From: Alviniconcha marisindica
Taxonomy: Eukaryota > Mollusca > Gastropoda > Provannidae
Direction: 5' to 3'
DNA length: 64,000 nt
NCBI GenBank assembly: GCA_018857735.1
Contig: JABMCL010000359.1
Location: 62,001-126,000, forward strand
Below, one piece after another: positions 1 through 11,221 of this stretch. Every line of letters starts with the position of its first letter. Position 1 is the stretch's first letter. The notes under the pieces are model-generated. The model saw only the letters and a program-made list of their open reading frames with translations, ran no database searches and had not been told where the DNA came from. The translations under genes were made by a program, and so were the position numbers.

Positions 1-570
1 TCGTGTCAACGGTAGCATATGGACGGGGTTTACCTTGATCGCCCGATCCAGCCTTTCTTGTGTAGACTTCTTCTCTAGTGATTTTATAGCAAAGACTGGC
101 TGTTAGATAGGTCCAAATGGACCTAAAGCTACTATCCTTGAGTGTTAAAGTTTTCGAGTTCGAGTTCTTTTTCGTTATTTCATTCTTTTAAGCAGTAAGC
201 GGCGTTGAAAGCTAGGGTATTATGTGAAGGCGTCTCATTTCACGTGAATATATATTCATCCTCCATATGATACAGTCAAAGCTCCGATTAAACTTCCAGC
301 TTGAGGTAAGCCATGACCGTCGTAATGCAAAATAGCACGACGATGCCAGCGTAGCCGCGTTAAATATGCACCATCCTTTATTCACCCTGAGCTGATTATG
401 CGATTGACGGGACGTTAAAATCCACGAACTTAATTCTAATTAAGCATCCTTAATGAGCTAGGTTACGGCGGGTCAGGAGGTCGAAATCAAGGCTGGGATG
501 TGTAAACCTCTCAACACCCATTTCGGTGTACCTCACTAAAAAAAAAAAATCCTTGCGAAATGGTCCATAG
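1..570. other. Intergenic, no gene seen
   Basis: No coding signal is visible. The stretch holds scraps of dispersed repeats: a short palindrome at 108-125, a retrotransposon-like 3' tail ending in repeated TTCGAG at about 121-170, and a second tail at about 386-420 (GACGGGACGTTAAAATCCA). Related copies of the second tail occur near 28960, 39840 and 48630. Confidence 0.6.

Positions 571-573
<3 letters not shown>

Positions 574-645
<72 letters not shown>
574..645. repeat. (CT)n microsatellite
   Basis: About 70 bp of uninterrupted CT dinucleotide. The open frame across it encodes only a Ser-Leu run and is not a gene. Confidence 0.98.
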
Positions 646-648
<3 letters not shown>

Positions 649-907
649 TCCGACCTTTAGGAATTTCGGTCGCCGGTATCCCCTTCTTGAGAGCTGCTTG
701 ACTTCCTGTCACAGTTCTTCTAACCCGCTTTTGGTGGAATCATTGATTTGGGGGGATATTATTAGAATGCACAAACAAAGGGAGATAACAGCGCTCGACT
801 GTCCTCGCCTGGATGACGAGGGACGTAACGGCGGAGACCGGTGACTCACCTACAGCTGCGACAACAAACTCCTAGCATTGGTTTACGACGTCAGTCGTCA
901 CCTCGCT

Positions 908-1215
908 GTGAGCCGGCTTGGCCTCGCGGTAAGGCGTTAGGCTGGTAAGCAGAAGGACCTCGGTTCGATACCGCATCGGCTCGCCTTTCTCTTCAAAAGA
1001 GTTGTGGTTTGTGGACACTGTCTTTTGACTTTGTCCATCACAATTAATGAAACATTAAAACGGCTCTCATCGCTGCCCATCTTAAGGCAGGAGTCATTCT
1101 GGTGGTGATAGTGTAGTGGTAAGTATATAATCGTTTTCTCCTGCCTCCATATCCCCTTCCCCCCTTTCTCTCCGTCCCTAATAAAGCCGTATGGTTTCTG
1201 TGGACGTTAAGCACC
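908..1215 (+). mobile_element. SINE family A, tRNA-derived, copy 1
   Basis: The first 75 bases resemble a tRNA gene: an A-box-like GCGGTAAGGCGTTAGGC region is followed by a B-box-like GGTTCGATACC. Then comes a conserved body (CATCGCTGCCCATCTTAAG, GGAGTCATTCTGGTGGTGA) and a 3' module (CCCTAATAAAGCC, TTTCTGTGGACGTTAAGCAC) ending in TTTACTTA. The copy at 8608-8931 matches across the full length. Pol III promoters of this kind drive SINE transcription, and the copying enzyme would come from a partner LINE. A 93-bp tandem array begins inside the 3' module. Confidence 0.85.
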
Positions 1216-1745
1216 ATGTTTACTTATTCCTTGGAGGATGCTGCCGGAAAGCGAGGCTTCGGGAGTGTGGTACGTAAAGCCTTATGGTTTCTGTGGACGT
1301 TAAGCACCATGTTTACTTATTCCTTGGAGGATGCTGCCGGAAAGCGAGACTTCGGGAGTGTGGTACGTAAAGCCTTATGGTTTCTGTGGACGTTAAGCAC
1401 CATGTTTACTTATTCCTTGGAGGAAGCTGCCGGAAAGCGAGGCTTCGGGAGTGTGGTACGTAAAGCCTTATGGTTTCTGTGGACGTTTAGCTCCATGTTT
1501 ACTTATTCCTTGGAGGAAGCTGCCGGAAAGCGAGGCTTCGGGAGTGTGGTACGTAAAGCCTTATGGTTTCTGTGGACGTTTAGCTCCATGTTTACTTATT
1601 CCTTGGAGGAAGCTGCCGGAAAGCGAGGCTTCGGGAGTGTGGTACGTAAAGCCTTATGGTTTCTGTGGACGTTTAGCTCCATGTTTACTTATTCCTTGGA
1701 GGAAGCTGCCGGAAAGCGAGACTTCGGGAGTGTGGTACGACACGT
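1187..1745. repeat. 93-bp minisatellite built on a SINE tail
   Basis: Six copies of a 93-bp unit start at about 1216, 1309, 1402, 1495, 1588 and 1681, with only a few substitutions between them. Each unit joins the family A SINE 3' module (TTTCTGTGGACGTTAAGCAC, ATGTTTACTTATT) to about 50 bp of other sequence (GGAAGCTGCCGGAAAGCGAG). Because 93 is divisible by three the array is open in two frames, including a 184-codon frame with a 31-residue repeat. I read this as a by-product of the repeat, not a gene. The non-SINE half has one diverged relative at about 21085-21127. Confidence 0.93.
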
Positions 1746-1770
1746 CTCAGCCGGCAAAGCAACAAAATAG

Positions 1771-2030
1771 GTTGTTGTTGTTGTTGTTGATCGCTTTTAT
1801 ATAACGCTATTCTCCGCTCTCATGCAGACTCACTGCGCTCATGTCGCAAGTGATTCTGAATGCATGACTGGCTTTTTACAGCGCGTTTTTGAATAGTCAC
1901 CGAAGTGGTCTACTGACAGCGTTGTTTGGGTTGTTACATAGTTGGTACCACGTGAATCTGCTGCCGCCTCGGCCACGCAACCACGCACCCTGTCACATCA
2001 CTTCATGCAAAGCCACATATATACAAACAA
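1771..2030 (-). mobile_element. SINE family D, copy 1 (partial)
   Basis: Aligns by eye with 17583-17915, 29080-29524 and 61567-62238. Shared blocks include CTCACTGCGCT, TTTTTACAGCGCG, CACCGAAGTGGT and CTTCATGCAAAGCCACAT. In the fuller copies the tRNA-like head lies at the right-hand end on the minus strand; this copy stops before it. A short GTT run at the left end is probably the tail. Confidence 0.8.
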
Positions 2031-2035
2031 AGCAA

Positions 2036-2976
2036 CAAAACTGATAGGAAGATGGATGCAAACTTCACCACGGTTATCATTGTATTAAGCCGGGCTTATT
2101 TTCTGTTCTCCCCGGGCTGTCATGGTAGGAAATTCATTGTTACCACATTCGTCAAGGTTTCCCCGTTTCTGATCCGCTTTCGTGTCACACAATACAAGGC
2201 TCAGATCTTCCCGGCCGCTTTTCGCCCCGCTCTTGATCCTATCGATTTGCCGCGCGGCCCGCGAACGTTGGAAAGTAGCACGGTAAACGGATTGAATTTT
2301 TTTTTTTTTTTGCGGGAGTGCTCTAATTGTGTGTAGGCTAAGCGGCAGACGTGATCAAAACGTCAATGTTTTGCCAGACAGGTTTTGAGCGTAAGGGGTT
2401 TACCGTTGGGGTGAAAGAGAGCGAGTGGCCCCGTGTTTCCCGGGGTGCTTGATGGCCCAGGGTCGGTCAGTCGGTGCTCGCTTTTGCGTCGTGCAGTTTC
2501 TGTTTCCGTCTCAGTTGTGGCCGTTTCGGCTCTGACGCGGCCAGCGCTGCAGAGGTGGCTTCCGGTTGTTGTGGCTGGGGTTTCTGGTGGTGGTGGTTTT
2601 TGTTGATTTGTTTTTGCTCTGGTTTGGTATAGCTGGTGTGTCTTTTTACTAAACGAAGTGCTGTCTCGCCGGTGTCATGTGTAGCTGGTTGGCCAGACAT
2701 CTTTGGCCCCCCTCGCCCCCCCCCCCGCCCCCGCCAGCCACCCCTACCTCTTCTCTCTGTCACTCACTCACCCTGCCGCCACAACGGTATTGGGTGTCTT
2801 GTTTACACTTACGCGTGCGCGTACATGCGCGCGCGCGCACACACACACTCGCTCGCAAGCACCGAACCTGAAGGGAGACTGGCCGGGGGGCGTTGTCCTC
2901 CTCATGCTTATCAGGAAAAATAGCATGCCTCAGCCCCACCACCCACACCTCTCCTGAGTTTTTCTCACTCTCCGAT
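2036..2976. other. Intergenic, no gene seen
   Basis: Contains a T16 tract near 2298, a C-rich stretch near 2710-2740 and short GT/CA runs. Open frames on both strands are low complexity. No splice-bounded exon or repeat family was recognised. Confidence 0.5.
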
Positions 2977-3029
2977 ACACACACACACACACACACACAC
3001 ACGTATATATTCTCAAGCGCGTGCGCACG

Positions 3030-3087
<58 letters not shown>

Positions 3088-3140
3088 TATATTCGCAAGC
3101 ACATGCGCCCGCGCGCACACACACAAACACACGCGGCACA
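2977..3140. repeat. (CA)n microsatellite cluster with GCGC interruptions
   Basis: Two CA blocks, about 2977-3002 and 3038-3083, are separated by TATATATTC and CGCGCACG segments. The purine/pyrimidine alternation is long and could adopt Z-DNA. The overlapping Thr-His and Cys-Val frames are artefacts. Confidence 0.95.
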
Positions 3141-3817
3141 CGTACACACGCTCGCGCGAAGGGACTATAATGCAGTGGTAGACTTCAGCAATCGCAGTGA
3201 GAAGGAAAGTGACACGAGAAGGAAGATTAGTGTCAGAAGCAACGAGACATTTTCCTGCTCGCGCGCTTCCCACTTACAGCCGGCACTTACCGTTTAATTG
3301 AAAGGAGCTGGAACCAAACGGGCATTACTATTTATATCATTCTCTCCCCCCCCCCCGGCCTAAACTGCCCATCAACGCTCCACCATAGCTGCCGCTGGCT
3401 TGTCGGAGATAACGGCTACACACGGTTTACTCTTGGACTGCCATTGTACGCTGCCAAATGACCACAGGCATATTAAAAAAACAAAAAAACTTAGGTTTTT
3501 GTAAACTGTTTTTATTTTATTTACGGTCGAAGTCGTGTAGCATATATACAGATCTAGTGCCAGCTCACCACAAACGGATGCAAAACCAACGCGTGCATAA
3601 TCATCACTGTACAAAAATTGTTTATTCATGTGTCTGGTTGCAGTCGGGTAGCATAGTTATAGCGGTGCCAACTCAACACAGGCCCACGAACTCGGACAAT
3701 TCTCTTTCCGTGCTCGTTTCTGTCGTTACAGTCATTTTTGGTTTTCACCTGGGTTCCAAAGATGCCAACTCACCGCACGCTATATACAGCGGTATCTCCT
3801 CTCCCCCCCCCCCCGTC
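3141..3817. other. Intergenic, no gene seen
   Basis: Mixed sequence with C-runs at 3347-3357 and 3805-3814 and no recognised repeat family. The 150-codon frame at 3458-3910 runs into the family B SINE and has no supporting motif. Confidence 0.5.
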
Positions 3818-3972
3818 ATAGTTCAGGAGCTGTGTGAGAGTCGAGGTGGCCGTCCTGGGCTGTCCGTCCTAACGAGCCTTCTGGTTTCCGTGGACGTAAA
3901 GAATTATTGAACCGTGCTTCGGCATTGGTCACAACTTGTCCCTAATATGTCAACTGACATCTGAGGACATTA
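3818..3972 (+). mobile_element. SINE-like family B, copy 1
   Basis: Almost identical, in opposite orientation, to the nested insertion at 61842-62016. Shared blocks are CAGGAGCTGTGTGAGAGTCG, GTGGACGTAAAG, CTTGTCCCTAATATGTCAAC and TGACATCTGAGGACATTAAG. The segment CTGGTTTCCGTGGACGTAAA is the same 3' module seen in families A and C. No coding capacity. Confidence 0.82.
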
Positions 3973-4891
3973 AGCAACACTTCACCACCACCCCCACCAC
4001 CACCCCCTCCCCCCTCCCCTTTCCCGTTTTTTTTTTCCTGGTGTAGTTCATGTACATTGTATTTACACGCATTCCAGGTGAGAGTTACCGTAGGCGATTC
4101 AGGTCTTTGTGGTTGTACTTGTGTTACGTATTTCGAGTGCTAATTAACTCCTTTGTTGTTGATTTTTCCGTTGTTTGCTTGGGGTAGGGGCATGTATTCA
4201 TTTTGAAACGCGTATATACAACAGTTTTTGTTCCCATGATGTGTTACCAGGAAATCTGCGTTTCTAATTTCTGTCTGCCCAGTTCATTCAACCTCCCCCT
4301 CCCCATCCCTCCAGCCCTCTTCCAGCATAAAAGTGACATGGAAAAGGAACTGGACTTTTACCGGTAATTTGATCCATCGTTTTCAGTCCTGTCGGTATAG
4401 TGTTACCATCTTTTGTAGTTAACTGTGAATGTTAAATATCGAAGAATCGGTCTCGAATAAATTTTTGTTTAAACCAAAGAATCGGTCCCATCGGATACAT
4501 GCACCTGAAGTTGGGCTTTTGTCCCTGCGCCTGCTTTTTGTTTGACGTCAGGACGGAGGAATGTGGCACGAGGGGAGAGGTGTGTTTGTGTGTGTGTGTG
4601 TGGGGGGGGGAGGAATTAGAGAAGTCAAGTGCCTGTGCAGCTGGCGAGGGCTGCTATCGGCCATACGTCAGCAGGTTATTAGCCAGCTATTATTTCGTTC
4701 AGGAGTTCGCGTGCAGTTCTCCGTGGCCAGAAAGTCAATACGCGGAGGAGAAAAAAACAGAAAAAGAAAAAAAAAATGGTAGAAAAGATCTGTTTGTAAT
4801 GTGATACAGCTGTCAGGGAGAGAGAGAATGTGTGTGTATGTGTTTCAATGTGTGTCTGTGAGAGAGAGAGAGAGAGAGAGAGTGTGTGTAC

Positions 4892-4924
<33 letters not shown>

Positions 4925-5264
4925 CGCTTGAATTTGAAAACTTTATTTTACACGAATTGTGATTACATTCAGTCTAAACACATTGTCCTTGCTAAGCTAT
5001 AGTGATGAGTAAAAAATGTTTTAGAGGACATCAGATATATATGATGCCCTGTAATGTATATATACCTCATATGAAGCATGAATTAATAAGTGAAAATTTG
5101 TACATGAAAATCTGTGCATGGAGCACAGAACTTCCACACAAAAGCGCGTGTTCACAATTCCGGATGCACACAGTGCACGCATCACCCAGAGAGAGCGAGT
5201 GTTCGTACTAATTCTTCACGCCCAGCGGATCGTGTCACGATAAAGAGTGACTGAGAAAGAGAGA
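3973..5264. repeat. Intergenic, with GT/GA microsatellites
   Basis: No gene seen. There are short GT runs near 4582-4606 and a GA/GT mosaic at 4811-4924. The rest is unremarkable. Confidence 0.6.
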
Positions 5265-5396
5265 GAGAGAATGTGTGTGTGTGTGTGTGTGTGTGAAGTG
5301 CGACGTTGGCCAGTTCCTCAGAGAGACCGGGAGAGCGGTTTGCCTTGCTGCTGACTGACAGGGACACACACACACACACACACACACACGTACACA
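5265..5396. repeat. GA/GT and CA microsatellites
   Basis: A GA then GT run (5257-5295) and a CA run (5364-5390) flank about 70 bp of complex sequence, so the two runs are reverse complements and could form a stem. Confidence 0.85.
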
Positions 5397-7402
5397 CACT
5401 TCAACAGTTTTGCCTATTGAAATTGGGCTGGCACAGTTTGAACCGTCAGTGTTGACACGCAAGAGAGTGCCCTGCTTTGTCGTTGTCGGTATTCCGGTAT
5501 TCCTTTTATCTTTTGTGCGAGTATATGTTGCCCCCCCCCCTCTCTGTGGTTGACTTAGCGCTATAAAACCCATTTCCTGCCAGTTTTCTCTCTTTCTTGT
5601 CCACACTCTGCGTATTCAGATGGCGTATTTCGGTTTGTGTCCTTGTCCTCTTGTACATATGCAAAGAGTGTGTGTGAAGAAGATGAAGAAGACAGTGACA
5701 TGTATTTCACACACAGAGAAAGCCGATTAATGGCGGAAAGAGAGTTCAACTCAAACGAGTCGACTTTGGTAAACTGACTGATGACTGACGCCACATTAGT
5801 CATAGTCTCCTATCAGAGCGGGACCTATATTGACGGCAACCTCTGTTCTGACCCCCACCCCCACCCCCTTCTCCCTCTCCCTCCCGCACCTGTGTCCCCC
5901 TTCCCCCCTTCGCCTCGATTGTGCACCCCTTTATACAACCACAGCTCCTTTTTTTGTCATTGTGGTTTGAAACTGGTCCGTTCGTGTCGTGTCGTTTTAT
6001 CAGATCTATCAGTCATTGTTCTATTTTAGGTCGGTTCGTAGCAGGGTGATGTTAGACCAATGTCGTTGTATCATTATTACTCGTGTTAGGTTTTCATAGG
6101 CCTGTCCCACAGTGGGATACTGCGGACGCAGAAATTGAAGACTCCTCTGTTGACAGCCCCCCCCCCCCCCCCCCCCCCCCCACTCCCACCCTGCGCCTTC
6201 CGAGCTGACAAATGTTCTCCCTTTAAAGCCTGGGGTAGGTCAGAATATAGCCGCGCATGCTTCGCCCACTGCCAGTTGTCTCCTCCTAAGTTCCTTGTCC
6301 TAATTTGGACCTCCCCGATCCATTCGTCGTCATATTTTTTTCCGAATCATCTCCGTCCCTTTTAATTGTGTTACAACCAACGCAGGTTTCCGTGTGGGCC
6401 CGCGGAATAAAGTAGGGTCACCCTGTTCATAGTTGCAAGCGATTTAGGCAGGTTCCTGTGGTGAGTGCCTACGGGATATGAATAGGTACCAGGGAATGCA
6501 AAATGGAAATTGTTTTTTGACGTACCAAACGTGTGTTCTTGTGCATTGATCGATGGATTTGTTGTTGTTTTGTTTGTTTTTTGACGTGACTTTTGTTTAT
6601 TTTTTTTGTTTGTTTTTTGGACGTTGTGGCGGTGGGACTTGTGATTTGGTGACTTGTCTTTTGACCCCCCCCCACCCCCCACCCCCCACACCCACACACA
6701 CACCCACACACACACATACACGCACGCACTACACCCACCCACGGGGATGGGGAGGTGGGAAGGGGGGTGGCTGTCTTTGACAATGGGGCGAACCGAGCCA
6801 TGGGGCGACGGAGAGTGTTCTAAAGTTGTTAAAGGCGAAGTGGTGGTGGGGCGTGTCCGTTTGGGGCGAACAGCGCACAGAGAGGGTGAAAAGCACACCT
6901 CCTTGTCTGCAGGTGTGGGGTGACTGCACCTCGTTGCCTGAAGCATGTATGTATGTAAACAGTATGTATGTATGTGTGCATACACGCTCGCTTGCACGCA
7001 TGCAGAGCATTCTCTTCTCGGCCAGGGTTTTCATTTTTAGTGGCCTTGCTGCTGTAGTGTCGGCGTCAAGGTATGGCGACCTAACAGCGTCAAAAGCAGA
7101 TAATTGCAATTACGTCTGCATAATTGCCGTCGTCAGTCAGACGAACATTGGAACCGTTTCAAAGGCAACGTCGGGGAAACTTCTGAGAGACGGGGTGGAG
7201 CGCATATGGGCTTTTCCGAGCGCATAGATACCATCTTGAACTGAACTGAACTGAAAAGCGCAAAAGTAGTAATTATCACTGACAACGCGTACGCAAAAGA
7301 AAACCAATCAACGCGACAGTCTCATTTCGCTGTTTCTGCGGGTATCCCATCCCGTCTGCTACCGGGTATGAGCGGTCCACTGAGGATTAATGCTGTTATA
7401 TC
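5397..7402. other. Intergenic, dispersed repeat and homopolymers
   Basis: No gene seen. There is a C22 run at about 6159-6181 and CA/C-rich sequence at 6665-6740. At about 6216-6490 lies a dispersed repeat (TTTAAAGCCTGG, CCCGCGGAATAAA, CAGGTTCC) that recurs at 54683-54985 and, partly, at 47614-47670. Confidence 0.55.
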
Positions 7403-7860
7403 AACATGATTACAGTTACGTGGACATCATCACAGCGATGTGCTTATGCTGCTTCGAAGTCGCTGAACCAAGCGTGAAAAGACATAAGCTAATTACGTGC
7501 CGCCGTAGTGATGTTTACTAAAAATGTAGATATAAGTAGCAATTATGTAGCGATGATTACAGCTATGTGCGCATTATCACAGCGATGTGCTTTTGATGAT
7601 CGTAAGTCGCTGGAACCGAGCGTGAAAAGACGTCAGCGAAATATGTGGTGATATTTATAATGTAGATCTACTTTATAATGATGTACAGATGATTACAATT
7701 CTGTGGACATAATCGCAGTGATGCGCTTTTGATGCGCGTATGTCGCTGGAACTGAGCGTGAAAAGACGTCAGCTAATTATGTGGTGATATTTGCTGCTTA
7801 CTGCTTACGTAGATATAGTTTGTAATTATTTAGAGATTATAATTATGTGCGTTGGACGCA
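7403..7860. repeat. About 145-bp tandem repeat, three diverged copies
   Basis: Three successive units share ATGATTACA, ATCACAGCGATGTGCTT, AAGTCGCTGGAAC and GAGCGTGAAAAGACGTCAG. Copies differ by substitutions and small indels, so the array is old. No coding frame survives. Confidence 0.8.
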
Positions 7861-7921
7861 AGTATGCCGTAAAAGTGTGCGAGTCCAAAAATGGACATTC
7901 ACAATTATGTACGCATACTTA

Positions 7922-8072
<151 letters not shown>

Positions 8073-8109
8073 ATACGGGGGAGAGTGGGGGTTAGAGTGT
8101 TAGTACTAA

Positions 8110-8215
8110 ATTAGGTTGGATATTGTTGTAATGTTTGAATGTGTAGCGCTTCGAGCCGTATAATAAAAGGATTCGGCGCATTAGAAATGCATTTATTATC
8201 ATTATTATTAGAGCT
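8110..8215 (+). mobile_element. LINE-like 3' tail
   Basis: The stretch GTAGCGCTTCGAGC, then CGGCGCATTAGAAATGC and a (TTA)n-type run at 8195-8210, has the shape of a non-LTR 3' end. Only the tail is present, so the assignment is weak. Confidence 0.35.
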
Positions 8216-8607
8216 GCTGATAATTGTGTGCTTTCGGCGCGAGAAAGGCGCCATGTCAGTCGAGGCGTTGCGGTGGCGAGCCAGCCGAGGCCAAACCCAA
8301 CCCGTGCTGATCGACTGACTTCACTTCGGTCGCGCGCTCTCCTGCTGTTAGCGTTGGCGCGCCGCCAGACTGCTCTGCCAGCGGTCTCGCTGGGTCGTCT
8401 TGCTGATAGAGCGACTTTTCCACCCACCCTTTACAGCATTTGCCCGTCCTGTTCTAGCTGTCTACCCGTAAGGCTGTATGGCGTTGCCCGCTGCGGCTGG
8501 GGCCTCAGGTATGCGGCGCTTGTTGCGGTGTTAAATGGCATTAAAGAGACCCGTTGTATCGATTGCGGTACGGCTTTTATTAGGTGACGGGAGAATTCTC
8601 TCCGTCT
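8216..8607. other. GC-rich intergenic stretch, no gene recognised
   Basis: CpG-rich sequence with overlapping open frames on both strands (up to 119 codons, plus). No domain or clear splice site supports them. Confidence 0.45.
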
Positions 8608-8931
8608 GTGAGCCGGTTTGGGCCTAGCGGTAAGGCGTTAGGCTGGTAAGCAGAGGGACCTCGGTTCGAATCCGCTGCGGCTCTCGGCCTTTCTCCTCGA
8701 AAGTTGTGAGGCTGTGGACACTGCCTTGTGACTTTAATGAAACGTTAAAATGGGTCGCATCGCTGCCCATCTTAATGCAGGAGTCATTCTGGTGGTGACA
8801 GTGTAACGATAGGTATAGAATCCCCCTCTTCCTCCACCTCCATACTCCCTTCCCCCCTTCTCCCCGTCCCTAACAAGCCTTACGGTTTCTGTGGACGTTA
8901 AGCACCATGTTTACTTACTTACTGATACAGT
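8608..8931 (+). mobile_element. SINE family A, copy 2 (best full-length copy)
   Basis: Full element of about 324 bp. The tRNA-like head carries an A-box-like stretch (CCTAGCGGTAAGGCGTTAGG) and a textbook B box (GGTTCGAATCC). The body contains TGAAACGTTAAAATGGGTC, CATCGCTGCCCATCTTAATG and AGTCATTCTGGTGGTGACAG. The 3' module is CCGTCCCTAACAAGCC, TTTCTGTGGACGTTAAGCAC, then TTTACTTACTTACT. This copy defines family A; others are at 908, 51374, 60596 (minus), and tail-only at 55297 and 60512. Confidence 0.9.
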
Positions 8932-9720
8932 GAATCAGACTCTCATGGTCGCTGGTGATCTCTTTGCTTCCCTGTCCCGATTTGGCCGTCGCGGTTGACT
9001 GGACTCCAGCAAAGCATGGAAAGAACTGATTGTGTTCTGTTGAACTGGGGTAGGCATGCAAGAGCCCCGTTGGGCATTCACGGAACAGACCATGGACCTG
9101 TCTGTATAGGTCCATGGAACCCTTTCCGGTCGAGCGCGAGTACCCTCTCCGATCAAGCGCGAGAGCCCGGGGTGGTGGTGTCAAACGGGTCGGACTTGGA
9201 GGTTTTTGCGATGCGAGAAAACTGGCAGGCCGTTATCGTCACTGTCCGCAGTGCCTGACAGTCGCGTATTATATGACTGTGGCTCTGGTGCCGTTGATCG
9301 AAGTAACGGTAGCCACTGTTTGCACGACTCTGTGCGTATGCGTGTGTGTGGTGAGTGTGTGTGCGCGTGTGTGTGTGTGTGTGTGTGGTGCGTGCGTGCG
9401 TGCGTGCGTGTGCGTGCGTGCGCGTGCGTGCGTGTGTGTGAATATAAAATATACAGAATATTTGTTTATAGTGATCTTCAGTGTCCCTTGCACGAAATTC
9501 GGGTCGCCTTACCTGGATAAGGCACAGCAGCCGCAAGAGCAGCGCTATATAAATAGCCATTCCTATCAGTGTGTGTGCAGTACTTTCGTGTGTCCAGACA
9601 GTGGTATAGCTGCCGGTGTTTGGGATTTGTAACATGCGCACAGGTGTTGATGCATGCGATTGCACACGGGGGCTGCGCGGACACCGTAAGAGAGTCTGTA
9701 CTTAAAGTTGACTCTGGGAG
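8932..9720. other. Intergenic, with GT/GC repeat and hairpin
   Basis: A GT/GCGT microsatellite occupies 9338-9442. An inverted repeat at 9090-9117 has 10-base arms (CCATGGACCT and AGGTCCATGG) and an 8-base loop. The 170-codon frames over the microsatellite are spurious. Confidence 0.6.
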
Positions 9721-10131
9721 AAAAATCCCAGGGTTCCAGGCGAGATCAAAAGATCAAGAGATCTTAGAGGAGGGAGGTAGAGCTGGACCCTCAACTTAGC
9801 CCAGAAGAGATCATGAGTAGGGAGGTGGAGCTGGGCTAAGAAAGCTGGACTTCTTGCTTGAGTTGTCCGTGTTCATCAACAGCAGTGCAACGGACATTGT
9901 GACTCTGGCCAAGCACAGCAGTTGAAACAGCAATTGCGCAGTGCACAAGTCGCTGGGCAATGACGAGGGGACACCGCCCTAACACTTCCATTATTCTGGC
10001 GGCGGTCCACGGTCTCTCCTGTCTTTTCGGGCGGTTTCCGCGGTCGAGCCTTCACTCTGTCGTCCCCTTCCCACTCTGTCCCCCTCCCTAATAGGCCATC
10101 TCGCCTCCGTGGACGTAAAGCACCAAGAAAG
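9721..10131 (+). mobile_element. Dispersed element family C, copy 1 (about 410 bp)
   Basis: Nearly identical to 57487-57895 on the same strand and to 15580-15980 on the other. It opens with CCAGGCGAGATCAAAAGATC, passes through CTTAGCCCAGAAGAGATCAT, GCAATTGCGCAGTGCACAAG and CACGGTCTCTCCTGTC, and ends in the shared 3' module (CCCTAATAGGCC, CCGTGGACGTAAAGCACC) plus an A-rich tail. It has no protein frame common to all copies. High identity suggests recent activity. Confidence 0.85.
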
Positions 10132-10150
10132 AAAAAAGAAAAAAATCCCT

Positions 10151-10215
10151 TGACTCAAACCGCATCAGTATTGCGCCTGGCGTTTTAGTCGGTCGCTCTA
10201 CCAACTAAGCCTATG
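10151..10215 (-). mobile_element. tRNA-like fragment
   Basis: Read on the minus strand it contains TAGGCTTAGTTGGTAGAGCG, matching an A box, and GGTTTGAGTCA, a 9/11 match to the B-box consensus, then a T run. The anticodon arm does not form a clean 7-base loop, so this is more likely a tRNA pseudogene or SINE head than a functional tRNA. Confidence 0.4.
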
Positions 10216-10640
10216 AGAATAGATCTTTCGAGTTACCATGGTGGGGTGTTTTTTCTTACTTTGAGTATATTTTTTACTTGCAGAAAAAAAGCAGGTGACC
10301 GGGACAACAGTGAGCAAATAATTGATAGTTTTACACGGAATTGTTCAGTAAAAATAAAGTTTAAGAACGAGCTAAAATGTGTGAGTTGGTAGATACAACA
10401 AAGAAGATGAAGAGGCGGAGTGCATTGGTTGGAAAGGTATAATTTTTATTAAAGAAATCACAACTGTGAGCTTCTTATCTTTATGCTTTAGTTGGGTCGA
10501 CCTCCCCAAGATGGAATGCGAGTAACTGTTGTTTTTGTTGTTGTTGTTTTTCAGTTGTATATTGGGTGAGTGCTCGTGTTAGAAGAAAAAAAGCGAAGGC
10601 CATTATTCTCAGTGGAGAAAATTTTATTAGAATCCGCAAG

Positions 10641-10699
<59 letters not shown>

Positions 10700-10763
10700 C
10701 TCTCTCTCATATTGTAAAATGCCAATAATAAACGTGAGCGTGAGTAAGTGTTCTCCAACTGTC
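10216..10763. repeat. Intergenic with (CT)n
   Basis: A CT microsatellite fills 10645-10708. No gene or other repeat family was recognised in the rest. Confidence 0.65.
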
Positions 10764-11221
10764 CAAGTCTGTCTTACTCGTCCTCATCTAACATGATGCC
10801 CCCCGCGCCTCCAGATTCTCCCCACCCTTGTACAACTTTGATCCTGAGGCGATCGTGTGCAGTTTCCGGGGCGTTGAAACACAAGAGCTAACTAGGTAAC
10901 TGTACAACTTGGGGTCTTACCTTCCTCGTCCTCATCGGACATGTGCCCCCCTCCCCCCCTTCCAGTCTTGCCCCCAACCCCCCACTTGTACAACTTTGAT
11001 CCTGAGGCGATAGTAGGCGGTTTGTGGGACGTTGAAAGCCAAGAGCTAACTGGGTAACTGTACAACTCGGGGTCTTACCTTCCTCGTCCTCATCGGACAT
11101 TGTGTGTGTGTGTAACTTTTTTCGTGAGGCGATCCGGTGCGGTTTGTGGGACGTTGAAAGCCAAGAGCTAAACGGGCAACTGTACAACTCGGGGTCTTAC
11201 CTTCCTCGTCCTCATCGGACA
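10764..11221 (-). repeat. Tandem array copying an exon end and its splice donor
   Basis: On the minus strand a unit reading ATGTCCGATGAGGACGAGG, then AAG followed by GTAAGACC, occurs with its last exonic base at 11201, 11079 and 10921. A diverged copy lies near 10770-10798. Unit spacing is about 122-158 bp. Each unit also carries TGTACAACTTTGATCCTGAG-like or related intron sequence and CAAGAGCTAAC. The rightmost unit is continuous with a plausible exon (11201-11262), so the others look like copies of its donor end placed downstream in the intron. Confidence 0.75.

Noticed and set aside
1216..1770. 184-codon frame with 31-residue repeats
   Set aside because: The unit is half SINE tail and is open in two frames, so openness reflects the 93-bp period, not coding selection.
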